A stretch of DNA of 64,000 nt from Anisodus tanguticus (taxonomy: Eukaryota; Streptophyta; Magnoliopsida; Solanales; Solanaceae). Position 1 is the first letter of the stretch. Each line of letters begins with the position of its first letter. The notes under the pieces are model-generated. The model searched no databases. It had not been told where the DNA came from and was given only the letters and a program-made list of their open reading frames with translations. Of this stretch, positions 11,581 through 21,923 are shown one piece after another. Position numbers and translations under genes: made by a program. The stretch spans positions 13,640,954 through 13,704,953 of the forward strand of contig CM067543.1 in the NCBI GenBank assembly GCA_034509755.1, read 5' to 3'.

Positions 11581-11816
11581 TTTTCCTTTTTTTTTAAAAA
11601 AAAAAATAAAATAACATATGTATAAAAAAAATTCAATAAACAAAACAAGATAGTGTAATAAAAACATTCCAAAGCTGTTTTTGTGCCTCTTATATTATTT
11701 AATAGACATATGATTTTTTTGTAATACAAATACAATTGTCTAAAATCTAAATTGCAACTTTGTGGTGTTGTCCAAAAGTTGCAAATTACATAATAAAATT
11801 GCAATTAAAAAAATTA

Positions 11817-14259
11817 CATTCTCAAAAAAACCTGTTCTAATTTCTTGATGATTTCATGTGGTTCTTCGGTTGGAATTGGTATTTGTTGGTCAAATTGATC
11901 CACGTCGCTTCCACTACCTTTGGTTAAGATTTCGTTGTAGTTTTCATCATCTTCTTCGTTGATCTCCGGTTGACCGCACCTTCTCCGCTCCGCTCGTATC
12001 CAATCTCTCGAATAATACGCAATTTCCAAGTCGTCTCCGGCCAATGAGTGTCTGTGGTCTCCTATTTGATATCTCGCTGCGAAAAAAGCGTTTTCGAGAC
12101 GCGAGCTTGATGATGCTTGAATGTTCAAAACATCTCGAGCCATCAATGAAAGTGTCGGAAAGGTCTTCTCATTCCCTCCAAAGATTTCAAATAAGTCTTC
12201 TTGTCCATCTTCATTGATAACTTCTTGATACGGTACGAACCCCGCAAAACAAAAATATCCAATTCGCTAATTTGGTTAGTAGTAGAGGTACGGCCGCACA
12301 TTCTATTTCTCGAGGCTTTCAATACTAGCCGCGAAACAAAGATTTCTTTTGTGAGGTTGTGTTGAAGATGAAGAAGATGGTATGGAAGCCGGTAAGTTAC
12401 TAGCATTTTCTTGTTGATAAAATCTATATATATTTTTGCATTGGTGTTCTACGCTAGACACCGCTTCTTCTTTAGTTTGTTCAATAGGTGGTGGGTGATT
12501 TAGATTTTTGGGACTTGGAGGTGGTAGTACTTCTATACAATCGTAAATAGTTTCAATTAGTGATTTAGTACCGTCTATTTTAATTGTAGGATTTAATACG
12601 AACCAATAATATAAATAGAGGGAATAGGAATAAAATATTTTTTTATTTTGACAAACATTTTTTTAATAGTCACCTTATAAGTTTGGTTTTTCCATTTATT
12701 CACTAAGTAATAAAAATATTAGAGTTATATAAAATAACATAGTTGAAATAGTAGGATAATATATACCGGAAAATTCTTTTGTTGCTTGAAAAAATTTCTC
12801 TAAAAATACAATAAGTTCGGAAATTTTTACCCAATCACTATCTAAAATCATATCGGCTGGCTTTTTATTATGAGAGTTAAAAAATAAAGTTATAGGTAAT
12901 TTATAGTCATAAGCATCAAGTAGTTGCTCGTATAAAGAATTTCACCTAGTGGTTACTTCTTGTGGAATTCTTCTATAAGGTAGTCCACAATCGTGACAAG
13001 TTTTTTTATATTCTTTTCTACGTTGTACTTTATTACTTTTAAAAATAAAGTTTATAGCAAATTGTATTTTACTAAGAATGTCTTCAAAAAGTGATAGACC
13101 ATCATTTACAATTAAGTTATATATATGGCACGCGCATTTTATATGAAAATGGTCTGGAAAAGATGGAGTTAAACTATTTTTTAACATTGTAATTGCGTAA
13201 TTGTTATTAGAAGAGTTATCTAATGTAATAGTCATAATTTTATCGGTAATTCCGTAATAATCGCACACTTGATAAATATTTTCTGCAATAAAAGTACCAG
13301 TGTGCCTATCATCTATATATCTATACGCTAAAATACGTTTTTGCATAGACCATTTATAATCTATCCAATGACAAGTTACAGTTAAATAATCATGGTCGTT
13401 AGTACTACGACCTATATCAGACGTGATAGATACTTTGCCATTAAAATGATATAATGAAAATCGTAAATATTGTTGATATTCATGCGCGAATTTAAATACA
13501 TCTCTCTTAACAGTTGATATAGAAAAACCGTTAAAAGCAGGATTATATATATCTCTAATGTAATGAATAAAACCGGGAGATGAAGGAAATGAAAAAGGCA
13601 AACCCTCCACAAAGAACTAATTTTGATATTGCTTCCCTATCTCTATGTTTATTATATTTAGAGCCTACAATTCCCCCCGTCATAGGGTTAATTTGACCTT
13701 GTACTTGGTCCGGGACAGTATCAGTATGTGAACCTTGTCCCGATAGAGCGGGCGTTTGCGCACCCCATTTTGAAGCCTGGTATTGGGCATACCTAGCTGG
13801 ATGAGCACTTACTACGTGTCTAATTAAACCCCCCATCCCACCGTGACCTTTTCCAGTTTTAAATTTTAAAACATTTTTACAAATTTTACATATGGCTACT
13901 TGATTCTCTACGTCCCTATCAAAAAATGTCCATGCATCTGATTTTAATGGTCGTTTTGCTGGACCTCGTCTCATACTAGGGGGAATAGGAGGTATTTCAG
14001 TTGAAGGTGCAATAGTGGGTGTGTTGTCATCAACATTATTGGGTATATCATCTAGACCATCGTCTACATTAAAGTCTTCTTGAGTTCCAGAAAATAGCTC
14101 CTGGTCTAAATCTAATGGTATTGTAGGAAAATGTTGAGTATTAACAAAATCATCCTGTGTAGGAATAAGATGACTAGAAGAAGTACCATTGCCCTGGTTG
14201 CCCCTACTAGAAGAAGCACTCTTACCCTTACCCTTAAACATACCTTTTAATCCTTCCAT
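11817..14259 (-). pseudogene. hAT transposase (BED zinc finger, DDE core, hAT dimerisation), broken
   Basis: Minus strand, ATG at 14,259 (MEGLKGMFKGKGKS). A Ser/Asp-rich N-terminus is followed by a BED-type zinc finger (SDAWTFFDRDVENQVAICKI, then GLIRHVVSAHP). A frameshift near 13,610 passes the homology to a second frame. That frame carries the core: SITSDIGRSTNDHDYLTVTC, TLDNSSNNNYAITML and IKCACHIYNLIVNDGL. This second frame stops at 12,942, where the conserved TRW(N) tryptophan codon is TGA. The next homologous block (NSLYEQLLDAYDYKLPI to FFQATKEFSG) ends at a GT splice-like site near 12,765. After a probable intron, the C-terminal dimerisation region runs through FPTLSLMARDVLNIQASSSS and AYYSRDWIRAERRR to 11,817. 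The family normally has one protein of 600-750 residues, so the length fits. It cuts and pastes the element when intact; this copy cannot without repair of the stops and frameshift. Confidence 0.88.
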
Positions 14260-14675
14260 TTTAATTATGATAATAAATAATTAAAGACAATAAAATTAAA
14301 TGCGCTAAATAAAAATATAAAATAAACAGATAATAATAATTTAATGAAGGAACGAATGTACCGAACGCCGACGTAAAGTCGACGTGTAATCGAGAGGTTG
14401 AAAATTGAAACTTTGCTCGATGGAAGATCCTCAAGCTAGTTGCCAACTAAACTCCCAATTCCCAAATGAATTAATAAAATTGAATATTTAGCAAACAATG
14501 TAGACTTGTAGAGAGATATATTGAGAAATTAGAGAGATTGTAGGAAGATTTGTGAGAAAGATGAAGAGAAAATGAGTTATTTATAGTTGAAAAATTGGGT
14601 TAAAGTGTAAATATAATAACTTATGGGTTAAAAATAAATATTAAGGGGTAGGGGGGTTGAGGGAGGGGGGGGCCT

Positions 14676-14735
14676 AAAATGGCCGTTGGCCAACGGCCAT
14701 AATCTAAAATGGCCGTTGGTGCAACGGCCATTTTT
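14676..14735. repeat. Duplicated ATGGCCGTTGG palindromes inside the hAT right arm
   Basis: Positions 14,679-14,700 are a perfect 22-bp palindrome built on the half-site ATGGCCGTTGG. Immediately after it, 14,706-14,718 and 14,722-14,734 form a 13-bp stem with a 3-base loop from the same half-site. They lie 420-475 bp upstream of the transposase start, between the coding region and the GC-rich block. A regulatory or transposase-binding role is a guess. Confidence 0.85.
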
Positions 14736-14967
14736 GCAAAGGGGGGAAAAGGACGGGGTCGGGACGGGCTCGGGGCGGGGTCGGGTCAGGCGGGCCTGGG
14801 CGGGCTCGGGTCTGGCGGGATGAGACATCGTCCCGTCCCGAGTTCGAGTCCCGCCCTCGTTTTTTTTTTTTTTTTTTTTTTTTTAAGCGGGGTCGTGGCT
14901 GTACCGGGGCGGGCTCGGGACGGGGTCGGGTCGGGGTCGGGCCGTCCCGGCCCACTGGCCAGCCCTA
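14735..14967. repeat. Right GC-rich subterminal repeat block of the hAT element, with poly-T
   Basis: TCGGG and GGCGGG words mirror the left arm. A run of about 24 T (14,861-14,884) interrupts them after CGAGTCCCGCCCTCG. Open frames here are compositional. Confidence 0.85.
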
Positions 14968-14975
14968 ATGTGATG
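14968..14975. repeat. Right 8-bp target-site duplication of the hAT element
   Basis: ATGTGATG is identical to 11,351-11,358 and follows the terminal CCCTA of the hAT element directly. Confidence 0.93.
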
Positions 14976-16300
14976 TAGGAAACTGCTCATGGTGGAAAAC
15001 ATATAAACGAAAGGATAATTTCATAGACTAAGGGAGGTAAGCGTAATATTAAGGGGAGACCTCTAAAATTATTTCAAAGAAAATAATAAAATTTTATTTT
15101 TGAATTTCTTATTCCATTTCGCTTTGGTCCGATTAATAGAAATTCGTGGTGACAGGTAAAGCGGTCCCACCAATGAGATTACTCCTCCATATCTTTCAAT
15201 CTAAAAAGTTGTTATTCCTTAATCATATTAAAAAATTGTGCAAGCGTTGACACGGTTTCTACGCGATAGCTAGCTTTTTTAATTCAATCATGCCTAAGTA
15301 ATTCATTTAAGTGATGCTAACATGTATTGCCCTTATTTTTTAACATGGATGGTAAAGAGAAGGCCAACCTGAAACATTCACTTCAACTTATTTAATGAGT
15401 AATCAGCCATATATTATAGTGTACTCTAATAATTAGTACTTTGATTGCTACCATGCTTTAAAAAATTGGTTTCTTTGCTTTATTGAACGAACTCCCTCAC
15501 TTAGTCCTTCGCTTTATTCTATTCCTTGAACACCAAATAATTCACAATAATATATATCACATTACAAATATTGCTACAATTTAAAATGATTAAAAACAAA
15601 CTTAAACAAAAGGGACAAAACAGAAAAGTATGGGCACGTCCATGCAGGGTCAGTTGGAAGTTGGAACTACGAGAGTGGCCCTCTTCATGTTGTCCATCGA
15701 AATAAATAAGGTATTTTTATATAAATATATACGAAATAAAATTCATACTAACAGTACTTCAAGGAATTATTTCACTTTTAAAAAAAATAGCAACAAAACA
15801 TTTAGACAATATTTACAACCTCAAATAGAACTCACAAAATTCGAAATTTTAAAGATATTATGTTTCTTCTAATCTTCATTGTCGTTGTACGAAACTGACC
15901 TCCATTACTTGATTTTCAAGCTTGCAAATCTGATATTAAAAATAATAATTGAAACCCTTGTTTGTAGCTGAATACGTTAGGAGATCGTTCGATCTCTTGA
16001 ATTGTAGAAGTGTTTGGAACACCCTTTGGTGGGTTGAAACTCGAAAAACAAGACTAGATCGCCATTAAAGCTTTGCTTGAATTTTTGGGCTTGCGAAATT
16101 AGAATCATTTCGACCGGTTGTTATTCCAATCAAGCATACATCTCGAGGAGCTTATATCTCCAGTTTGGGACGATTTTGAGATTGTGGATCGATTTCCAAA
16201 TTAAACTAGGTTAAAGAAGAACATTGTGGTTCCATGTATATCACTTGTATATTATATGTATGTCATTTATGTATCATATGTATTTTATCCGTGTATGTTA
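14976..16300. other. Unassigned AT-rich stretch
   Basis: No supported gene or element end. The 80-residue open frame at 15,630-15,872 has no recognisable domain and becomes Lys/Asn-rich in AT-rich DNA, so I do not call it. Confidence 0.5.
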
Positions 16301-16548
16301 GAACTCTCTCTGTCCCAATTTATGTGATATTTTTCCTTTTTCGAGGTTCAAGCTTCTTAATACCGTACTTTTGAACATAGATTTTTTAGTTTTCGAAATA
16401 AAATTTACATATTTTAAAACTACCTAAAAATTAGTAAATATAAGTTATAATAATCAATAATTCAAAATACACAAACGACATATGAAAAAATCGCAATAGA
16501 AAATAATTTATTTGACTCCTCACACATGAATTGGGACAGAAAGAGTAT
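16301..16548. mobile_element. Stowaway-like MITE with both inverted ends
   Basis: The left end ACTCTCTCTGTCCCAATT is matched on the opposite strand by ACTCTTTCTGTCCCAATT at the right end (about 16,529-16,546), with the homology continuing into TTATGTG and TCATGTG. TA dinucleotides flank both ends, as expected for Tc1/mariner-type MITEs. It is about 245 bp long, AT-rich and without coding capacity. Confidence 0.88.
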
Positions 16549-16722
16549 ATAATGCTGATGCACACAACATAAACATAGGATATAGAAATGACATACACAT
16601 ACATACTATAGGGATACATAAATATATACATGACAGAGTATATAATGCTCATGCACACAACATAAACATAGGATATAGAAATGACATACACATACATAGG
16701 GATACATAAATATATACATGAC
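16542..16722. repeat. Tandem duplication, 93-bp and 88-bp units
   Basis: Unit 1 is 16,542-16,634 and unit 2 is 16,635-16,722. They are nearly identical (AGAGTATATAATGCT... to TATATACATGAC) apart from a G/C change and a 5-bp loss (ACTAT) in unit 2. Unit 1 begins on the last bases of the MITE right terminus, so the duplication boundary and the MITE end coincide. Minus-strand open frames rich in Tyr/Val/Ile are by-products. Confidence 0.92.
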
Positions 16723-16726
16723 ATAT

Positions 16727-17114
16727 TGTTGGGCGTTAAAGCTTTAAATACACTAAAATGTGGGCTTTAAAGATGAAGTGTAAATTGGGAAATGGAGGAA
16801 AATGAAATTTGAAAAAAAATAAAAATTAAGTGAGCTTTTTCCCACATTGGTGGTAGAAAGTAATATTTGTGTGCTTATATGTAGAAACACATCTTCTAGT
16901 TAATAGAGAGTTGAGAAGAGGATCACCCCTCGCGTCGTCGCTCGGCTCGGCTCGGCTTCGACTTCAGATTTAGATTTGGTCAAATGATCTGATTGATTGA
17001 TAATCTTTTTAGACCAAATTTATTTTTCTATTTTTATTATTTAATTTTTTTCCTAATATTAATTCACGCAAAATTTAATTAATTAATTTCGTGGAATAAA
17101 TTAAAATCCCAACA
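16727..17114 (+). mobile_element. LTR-like segment, TGTTGGG...CCCAACA
   Basis: The 388-bp segment has the inverted ends TGTTGGG and CCCAACA expected of an LTR. It contains a motif-rich middle (CCCACATTGGTGG, then GCTCGGCTCGGCTCGGC) that I associate with a common Solanaceae LTR retrotransposon. CATAT occurs directly before the left end and two bases after the right end, an imperfect duplication. A TATA-like CTATATAAAA lies downstream at 17,191, so the true LTR could extend to about 17,540 and these ends could be internal. Confidence 0.5.
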
Positions 17115-17560
17115 GTCATATCTGAATTCGACCAAATGACACCTTCATTCCAAACATATATCTTTGCACCTGTTAGGCTCCAACGTTAGGCTATATAAAA
17201 TATTCAGAGACTTCACCTCAAACACACTGAAATCACGAAATACTCTCTGCAAAAATAATCTTCTGCATTCCTCTCTTCTGTTCATCGTTTTCAAACAAAA
17301 GAAAGTAAGTGTCGTGTGATTTGTTACTGTTTATTGAGTTCGCTGAAGTTCTACAAGTTCGATTGCCAGTCTTGCAGAATAGAATTTCATTCTATCCTGA
17401 GAGGAATTAATCCAAACTTTCGTCAATTGTGAGTGGATTAAATTTCTTAAGAATACACAATTTTCTGTGGGCTCGAAATTACCATTTTTGTTCTTCAAGT
17501 TTTCCATTTTAAAGTCTATATTCTGATTATAGAGATAACACATACACCGTTACACCTAGC
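17115..17560 (+). other. Possible LTR promoter/leader sequence
   Basis: CTATATAAAA at 17,191 is followed by a C/T-rich leader (CTTCACCTC, CTCTCTGC, CATTCCTCTCTTC) and GAGAGGAATTAATCC. This looks like the R/U5 part of a retroelement continuous with 16,727-17,114. No primer-binding site or gag follows. Confidence 0.35.
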
Positions 17561-18226
17561 TCTTGTCTCAATCATATACAACTAATTTCAACAAGATTTA
17601 ACGATACCACTCAATATGCTTCAACTATTTTCAGATATGAAGATAACCTATTTGCTTCGAAGGTTTTTATAGACAGTGGAGTTAAAATTTGGACCTCAAA
17701 TCTGAATTCATAGTCAGATTTTGACTCGATCAATAAATTTCAGTAGTCTTAATTCGATTTTGCATCACTAATAACAAAACTAAACGACTTAATTCACCAT
17801 ATTTCAACGAATTTCTACTTTTAGATTTTTCAGATTTCAAACAATGAAGAACACAAATACTTTTTGTTTCAAATGAACTGAGATTTCTTAAACATCTCTT
17901 TGGATCCGGCTTTTGATAAAAATTTTGAAGATAGGGAAAGATACGTTCTAGCAAAATCGAAGCCTAAAATTAAAGATGGAGTAGTTTGCTTAAATTGTTA
18001 CAATTTACAAATTAAAAGAATAATGTTAAAACACTCTCACGATTTGGTGCCACTACTCTTTGATGGATTCCAATTGCGTTCTACTAGTAATATAGTGGAG
18101 TAGTTCATCTATTTCAATTTACTAGTTACTCTGCACGTGTATATCGAGTCTCGTAGTATACAGAATAAAAAATTAATATTAATATTATTAGAATAAAGCT
18201 TTGATAAATAGTCCCTCCATTTCAAT
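17561..18226. other. Unassigned stretch
   Basis: Nothing recognisable. A 67-residue open frame at 17,900-18,103 lacks any family signature. The words AGTCCCTCCATTTCAATG at 18,209-18,226 resemble a Stowaway-type MITE left end, possibly the partner of the right end at 19,113. Confidence 0.4.
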
Positions 18227-18850
18227 GGGAATTGGAATGAAGAATATGCTGATAGTATACAGGCATACTCTCATCTACACTCTGAAGTTATGGGACTACT
18301 AAGGGGATTAGAATTAGCTTTTACAAAGAACCTCTACCCCTTAATAATTGAAACAGATGCCTTAAACATCATCCCAATGATAAATGAGGACAACAATGCC
18401 CCTCACTTGAATATGTAAGATGATATTAATCTCCCTTGGGGAGTCTTTCATTAATATCAAGGTATATATAGAGTACAATATTCATCCCTTATACAATAGG
18501 AATCCTAAGCCTATACAAAAGAGGAATCCTAGTCTTACCATAATTATATTTACACAATATATGGAAATATTCTAATTATGGGTAGGAAATATATTGTTTC
18601 CTATATTTACACGTTTACAGAATATAATTACTGATTTCGGGTTTCTCATGAAGGCAATGAATCAACCAGTGATCCAGCATATCCGGAGACAGTGGCACAC
18701 CAACTGGCACAATTTGAGAGCAACCCAACCAAGCATTTAAGCAAAACCCTACACATGAAGTTCTCTATTGGAATGAACCACCAGATTTTATGTTATTTAT
18801 TTTTTACGAAGACTATTTAGGGGTTGAACACTTCGATTCAACCCCACCAT
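18227..18850 (+). pseudogene. RNase H (RVT_3-type) fragment split by an insertion
   Basis: The frame 18,227-18,418 encodes GNWNEEYADSIQAYSHLHSE, then VMGLLRGLELAFTKNLYP, LIIETDALNIIPMI and a stop. The E in the HSE helix and the D in ETDAL are catalytic-type residues of the RNase H fold found in plant L1 LINEs and in stand-alone RVT_3 proteins. Homology resumes after about 215 bp: FLMKAMNQPVIQHI near 18,630-18,685, then a shifted frame with EVLYWNEPPDFMLFIFYEDY (about 18,758-18,815) and the C-terminal LGVEHFDS. No reverse transcriptase is adjacent, so this is either a LINE 3' end or a dead RVT_3 gene. The N-terminal strand with the first catalytic Asp is missing. Confidence 0.65.
18421..18625. 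mobile_element. Insertion within the RNase H fragment, LTR-like
   Basis: The roughly 200-bp sequence starts TGATATTAATCTCCCTTGGG and soon shows the complement ATTAATATCA, giving a 39-bp hairpin at its left end. The rest (ATACAATAGGAATCCTAAG, GAGGAATCCTAG, CTATATTTACACG) has the look of a copia LTR. It interrupts the RNase H homology. No clear target duplication was found. Confidence 0.4.
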
Positions 18851-18886
18851 GTACTGATCTTTAATTTAATGCATCTTTTATTCAGC

Positions 18887-19113
18887 AATATTTTTTCTTA
18901 TTTTCATTTTTGGTCCGTTTAAAAATGTATGCCTCTTTTCTTTTTTTGGCAACTTTATAATTTTAGTTTTTCACATGTCATGTTTGAGACCATGAGATTA
19001 AATGACATTTTGGTACATTTTAGATATCTTTAGTTTAAGGCCAAAAGATTCATAAGTCTTCTTTAACTTCTTAAACTTTGTATCAAGTCAAAGCCAGACA
19101 AATATTTTAAAAC
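18887..19113. mobile_element. Stowaway-like MITE, left end degraded
   Basis: The right end ACGGAGGGAGTA, the preceding TTGTATCAAGTCAAAGCCAGACAAATATTTTAAA and an interior with CTTTAACTTCTTAAACTT follow the Solanaceae Stowaway layout. The left end (TGGTCCGTTTAAAAATG) is incomplete. Confidence 0.65.
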
Positions 19114-19597
19114 GGAGGGAGTAATTATATGTGAAATAACAAAGTACACGTTTTTGTGAATGATCAATGTCGATCATCGTATTGTAACTCATTTATCGAG
19201 GTCAAAATCATTGGATATCATCTGAACCTACGAAGATGAACTGTCAAATAAATATCAAGAGTTTAATCATACTTTTAAGAGACATAATTATCAAGAGTTT
19301 AAATATATATCTTTTTCAATATGAATTTAAATATGTATGTCTTTTACAAATAAATATGACTCGACAGTGCTTATAAAATATTCCGTTGTTTGCTAATCAA
19401 CCACTTGTTCTATGTAATTTGACATGAAAAAGTAGATATTTTATCACTCTTTCTTTTGTTTTATTTTATTAACATACAGTACAATTGGTGGATTAGAAAT
19501 AGTTTATTATCTTGTAATCAACATTAATTTGTTAGTTCATAATACCAACCATATAAATCAAATTCAATAGCAATATATAATAACACATTATTTAATA

Positions 19598-19630
<33 letters not shown>

Positions 19631-20285
19631 CTTTATAAAAATATTTTTTCCCGTAGGTAACTCACCCAATAAGTTATCAAGATTGGACATCTAAAATTGA
19701 GAATACGTTAATTCTAATAAAACATAATCAAGAACTAATATTGAATACTAAGAAGTATCATACATACAGTAAAAGAGAATATTAAATCCGCAAGAAAAAG
19801 TGAAATGAACAAAATTTGAGTGGATACCATGTTTTTTCTTTTAATTTTTTTTTTTTACTTTGTCTAGAAAAAATCATGTTTGCATATAATTAACATAGAC
19901 TGAAGTGAAGATCAAGAAAGAAGAATGCATGATAATAGTTCCATGTTAATAACGAAAACTCTGTAAAAATTTTAGTTCGGAAGACTGACTATATTTTCAT
20001 ACATATTGGCTGCAAGAAGAACACGCTTTATATAGATAATTGTGTCTTTTCAAAAGGCAGCGTTTTGAACTTTTAGAAGAAGCAACAGTTGGAAAATGAA
20101 GAAACACAACTCTTATAATTAGTTCCGTTGTTTTTCTTTTATTTAGTTAAATATTCATTTTTTTAGTTTTAAATTTTTTTAATTATATATTATGGTATAT
20201 TAGTGATTTAACGGCTAGGCTGAAGTAACCTAGGAGCTCCTAGCCTCGGATCGGAGTTAAGCTTAACTAAACTCCATAAACCGCT
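19114..20285. other. Unassigned AT-rich stretch with short AT microsatellite
   Basis: No gene is supported. A (TA)n run lies at 19,601-19,628. The last 80 bp (20,205-20,285), with CTAGGAGCTCCTAG, are the immediate target region of copia-1. Confidence 0.5.
20281..20285. repeat. Left 5-bp target duplication of copia-1
   Basis: CCGCT directly before the 5' LTR is repeated at 25,629-25,633 directly after the 3' LTR. Confidence 0.93.
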
Positions 20286-20667
20286 TGTTAAACAGAGCAA
20301 TATACCTGTGATATACACCCAATATACAACAGTGTATATCACAGTAAAGCATGGACTGGACCTGCCCAAATGGGCCTCGGCCCCGGCCCGGCACCTCGGC
20401 GGCCCAGCCCAAAGTGGCCAACAAGGCCCATCTCGGGCTGAATAAGGAAGATACAAATGTGTATATATGGTATATATATTTGTAATATTGTAGTGTAAAT
20501 GTTACCTTAATTAGTGTTATACACTTACCATAATTGTATAGTTAAAATTATGGTAGAATAAGGATTTAGAAATAGAATAGGAATAGGATTCTCCTATTAT
20601 GGAAATATGTAACTTGTATATATAGCCTTTCAATTAATGAAAATAATCAAGGGGATTAATTCTTTCA
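20286..20667 (+). repeat. Copia-1 5' LTR (382 bp)
   Basis: Runs from TGTTAAACAGAGC to TTCTTTCA. It holds a hairpin (GTGATATACAC ... GTGTATATCAC, 13-base loop), a GC-rich GGCCC-repeat section and a TATA-like TATATATAG at about 20,619. The GC-rich section is shorter than in the 3' LTR. Confidence 0.95.
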
Positions 20668-20681
20668 TGGTATCAAGAGAC
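20668..20681 (+). promoter_or_regulatory. Copia-1 primer-binding site
   Basis: TGGTATCAAGAGAC directly follows the LTR CA. It resembles the initiator tRNA-Met site TGGTATCAGAGC with one inserted A. Confidence 0.85.
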
Positions 20682-20828
20682 TAGGTCTAAACAAAAGTTT
20701 TCTCTCTCAACTTTTGTCCTCTCTTTGGCCGACACACCCCACCCCCCCTCGGGTTTCTCTTCCAAAATTCGTCTTCCGCTCTCAAAAACACCTCTCTTAA
20801 ATTTCCCTTTCTTCTTTGTTCTTTCAGT

Positions 20829-21732
20829 ATGTCAAGAACAATTATCACCCTTGCCCTCATGGTTTCCAATATCAAGAGTTGTATCCCTATTGTCCTTGAG
20901 ATGGAAAACGTCCAATATGCGACGTGGGCGGAGTTGTTTAAAATTCACGCTATCTCTTATCAAGTTCTTCATCATTCCTCCCGCTAGACCCCTTCCTGCG
21001 GAGGATCCTGAGTTATGGATTACTCTTGATGCTACCGTTCTCCGGTGGATCTACGCCACAATTTCGGTGGACCTTCTAAAGACGATTATTGAGCCGGATA
21101 CCACGGCTATGGCTGCATGGAATAGATTGCGTGACATATTCCAAGACAACCAACATTCACGTGTCGTCACACTCGAGCAGGAATTCTCTCTAGTTCGAAT
21201 GGACGAATTTCCAAACGTTTCTGCATATTGCAAGAAACTCAAGGAGTTGGCAGATCAACTCCGTAATGTTGGCGCACCGATAACTAATAATCGTCTCGTT
21301 CTACAGTTGGTTGCCGGTCTTTTGGAGGCATATAATGGTGTTGGAACTCTCCTTCTCCAAAGCAACCCTCTTCCCGACTTCTATCAAGGCCGCTCCATGC
21401 TTACTTTGGAAGAAGCCGATTTGGCTAAAAAGGCGGCTACCGGAGCAAGCCCCGTCTTCATGGTGGCGTCCTCTCCTAGTTCTTCGGGTTTTGTTAATAA
21501 TTCGGGCCAAAACCATAATCATGGTGGCAGCAAGAATAATCGCAAGAATAATAACAAAAACCGCGGGGGCAAACGCGGTGGTTCCGTGGCGGTTCCGGAG
21601 GTCAGCAAGCAGGCGGTGGGCCCCATCCAGGGAATAGTGGCCCACCACCCCCCTGGTCCCAGCAGTGAGGCCCATGGCAGTGGGGCTGGGGTAGTGGGCC
21701 GTGGGCCAGCAGCCCTTCTACACAGGCAGTAA
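20829..21732 (+). pseudogene. Copia-1 gag (UBN2-type), frame-shifted
   Basis: The natural start is probably ATG 20,829 (MSRTIITLALMVSNIK), by comparison with the intact copia-2 gag. This first frame gives [17 protein letters not shown]. Near 20,985 a shift moves the homology to the frame ending at 21,732. That frame carries the capsid core: [49 protein letters not shown] and GLLEAYNGVGTLL. The C-terminus is Gly/Asn/Lys/Arg-rich (NRKNNNKNRGGKRGG) and no CCHC zinc knuckle is visible before the protease. Between about 21,720 and 21,924 the frame returns to that of pol, so gag and pol were probably one polyprotein. Gag would form the cytoplasmic virus-like particle. The N-terminal region before 20,829 in the long frame is leader. 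Confidence 0.88.
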
Positions 21733-21923
21733 ATTCCAGCGGCGAGTGGGCTGGCCAACAGTTTAGGCCCAACACCCAGCAATGGCGGCCTACTAGCCAG
21801 TGGCCCAACAGCAGCAGCTCCAGCAGCTACGGCCCAGCTCCATCACGGATAGGAGTTCTTGGGCCCTGACCTCCGCAAGCCCATCATGCAACAGGCCCCA
21901 CTCAGACCGATATCGAGGCCGCG

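Larger units (their letters stand above)
11359..14967 (-). mobile_element. hAT DNA transposon, near complete (3,609 bp)
   Basis: The left end is TAAGGGTGGTCAGTGGGCC and the complement of the right end is TAGGGCTGGCCAGTGGGCC: inverted repeats differing at three positions over 19. Both ends are flanked by a perfect 8-bp duplication, ATGTGATG. Inside each end is a 200-bp GC-rich subterminal block built of TCGGG/GGCGGG words. The word GCTCGGGTCTGGCGGG is shared by both ends in direct orientation. The interior carries one degenerate transposase gene on the minus strand. The intact ends and duplication suggest a fairly recent insertion, while the gene defects make it non-autonomous now. Confidence 0.93.

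Noticed and set aside
11368..11667. Pro/Arg-rich frames in the hAT arms (also 14,628-14,978)
   Set aside because: They follow from the GC-rich subterminal repeats and are not conserved coding regions.
16727..17114. Cassandra-type TRIM with embedded 5S rRNA
   Set aside because: The ends TGTTGGG/CCCAACA and small size prompted the idea, but no 5S rRNA internal promoter sequence is visible.
20668..20681. tRNA gene fragments at TGGTATC sites (also 4,624, 7,795 and 43,727)
   Set aside because: They sit directly at LTR ends and are primer-binding sites; no cloverleaf surrounds them.
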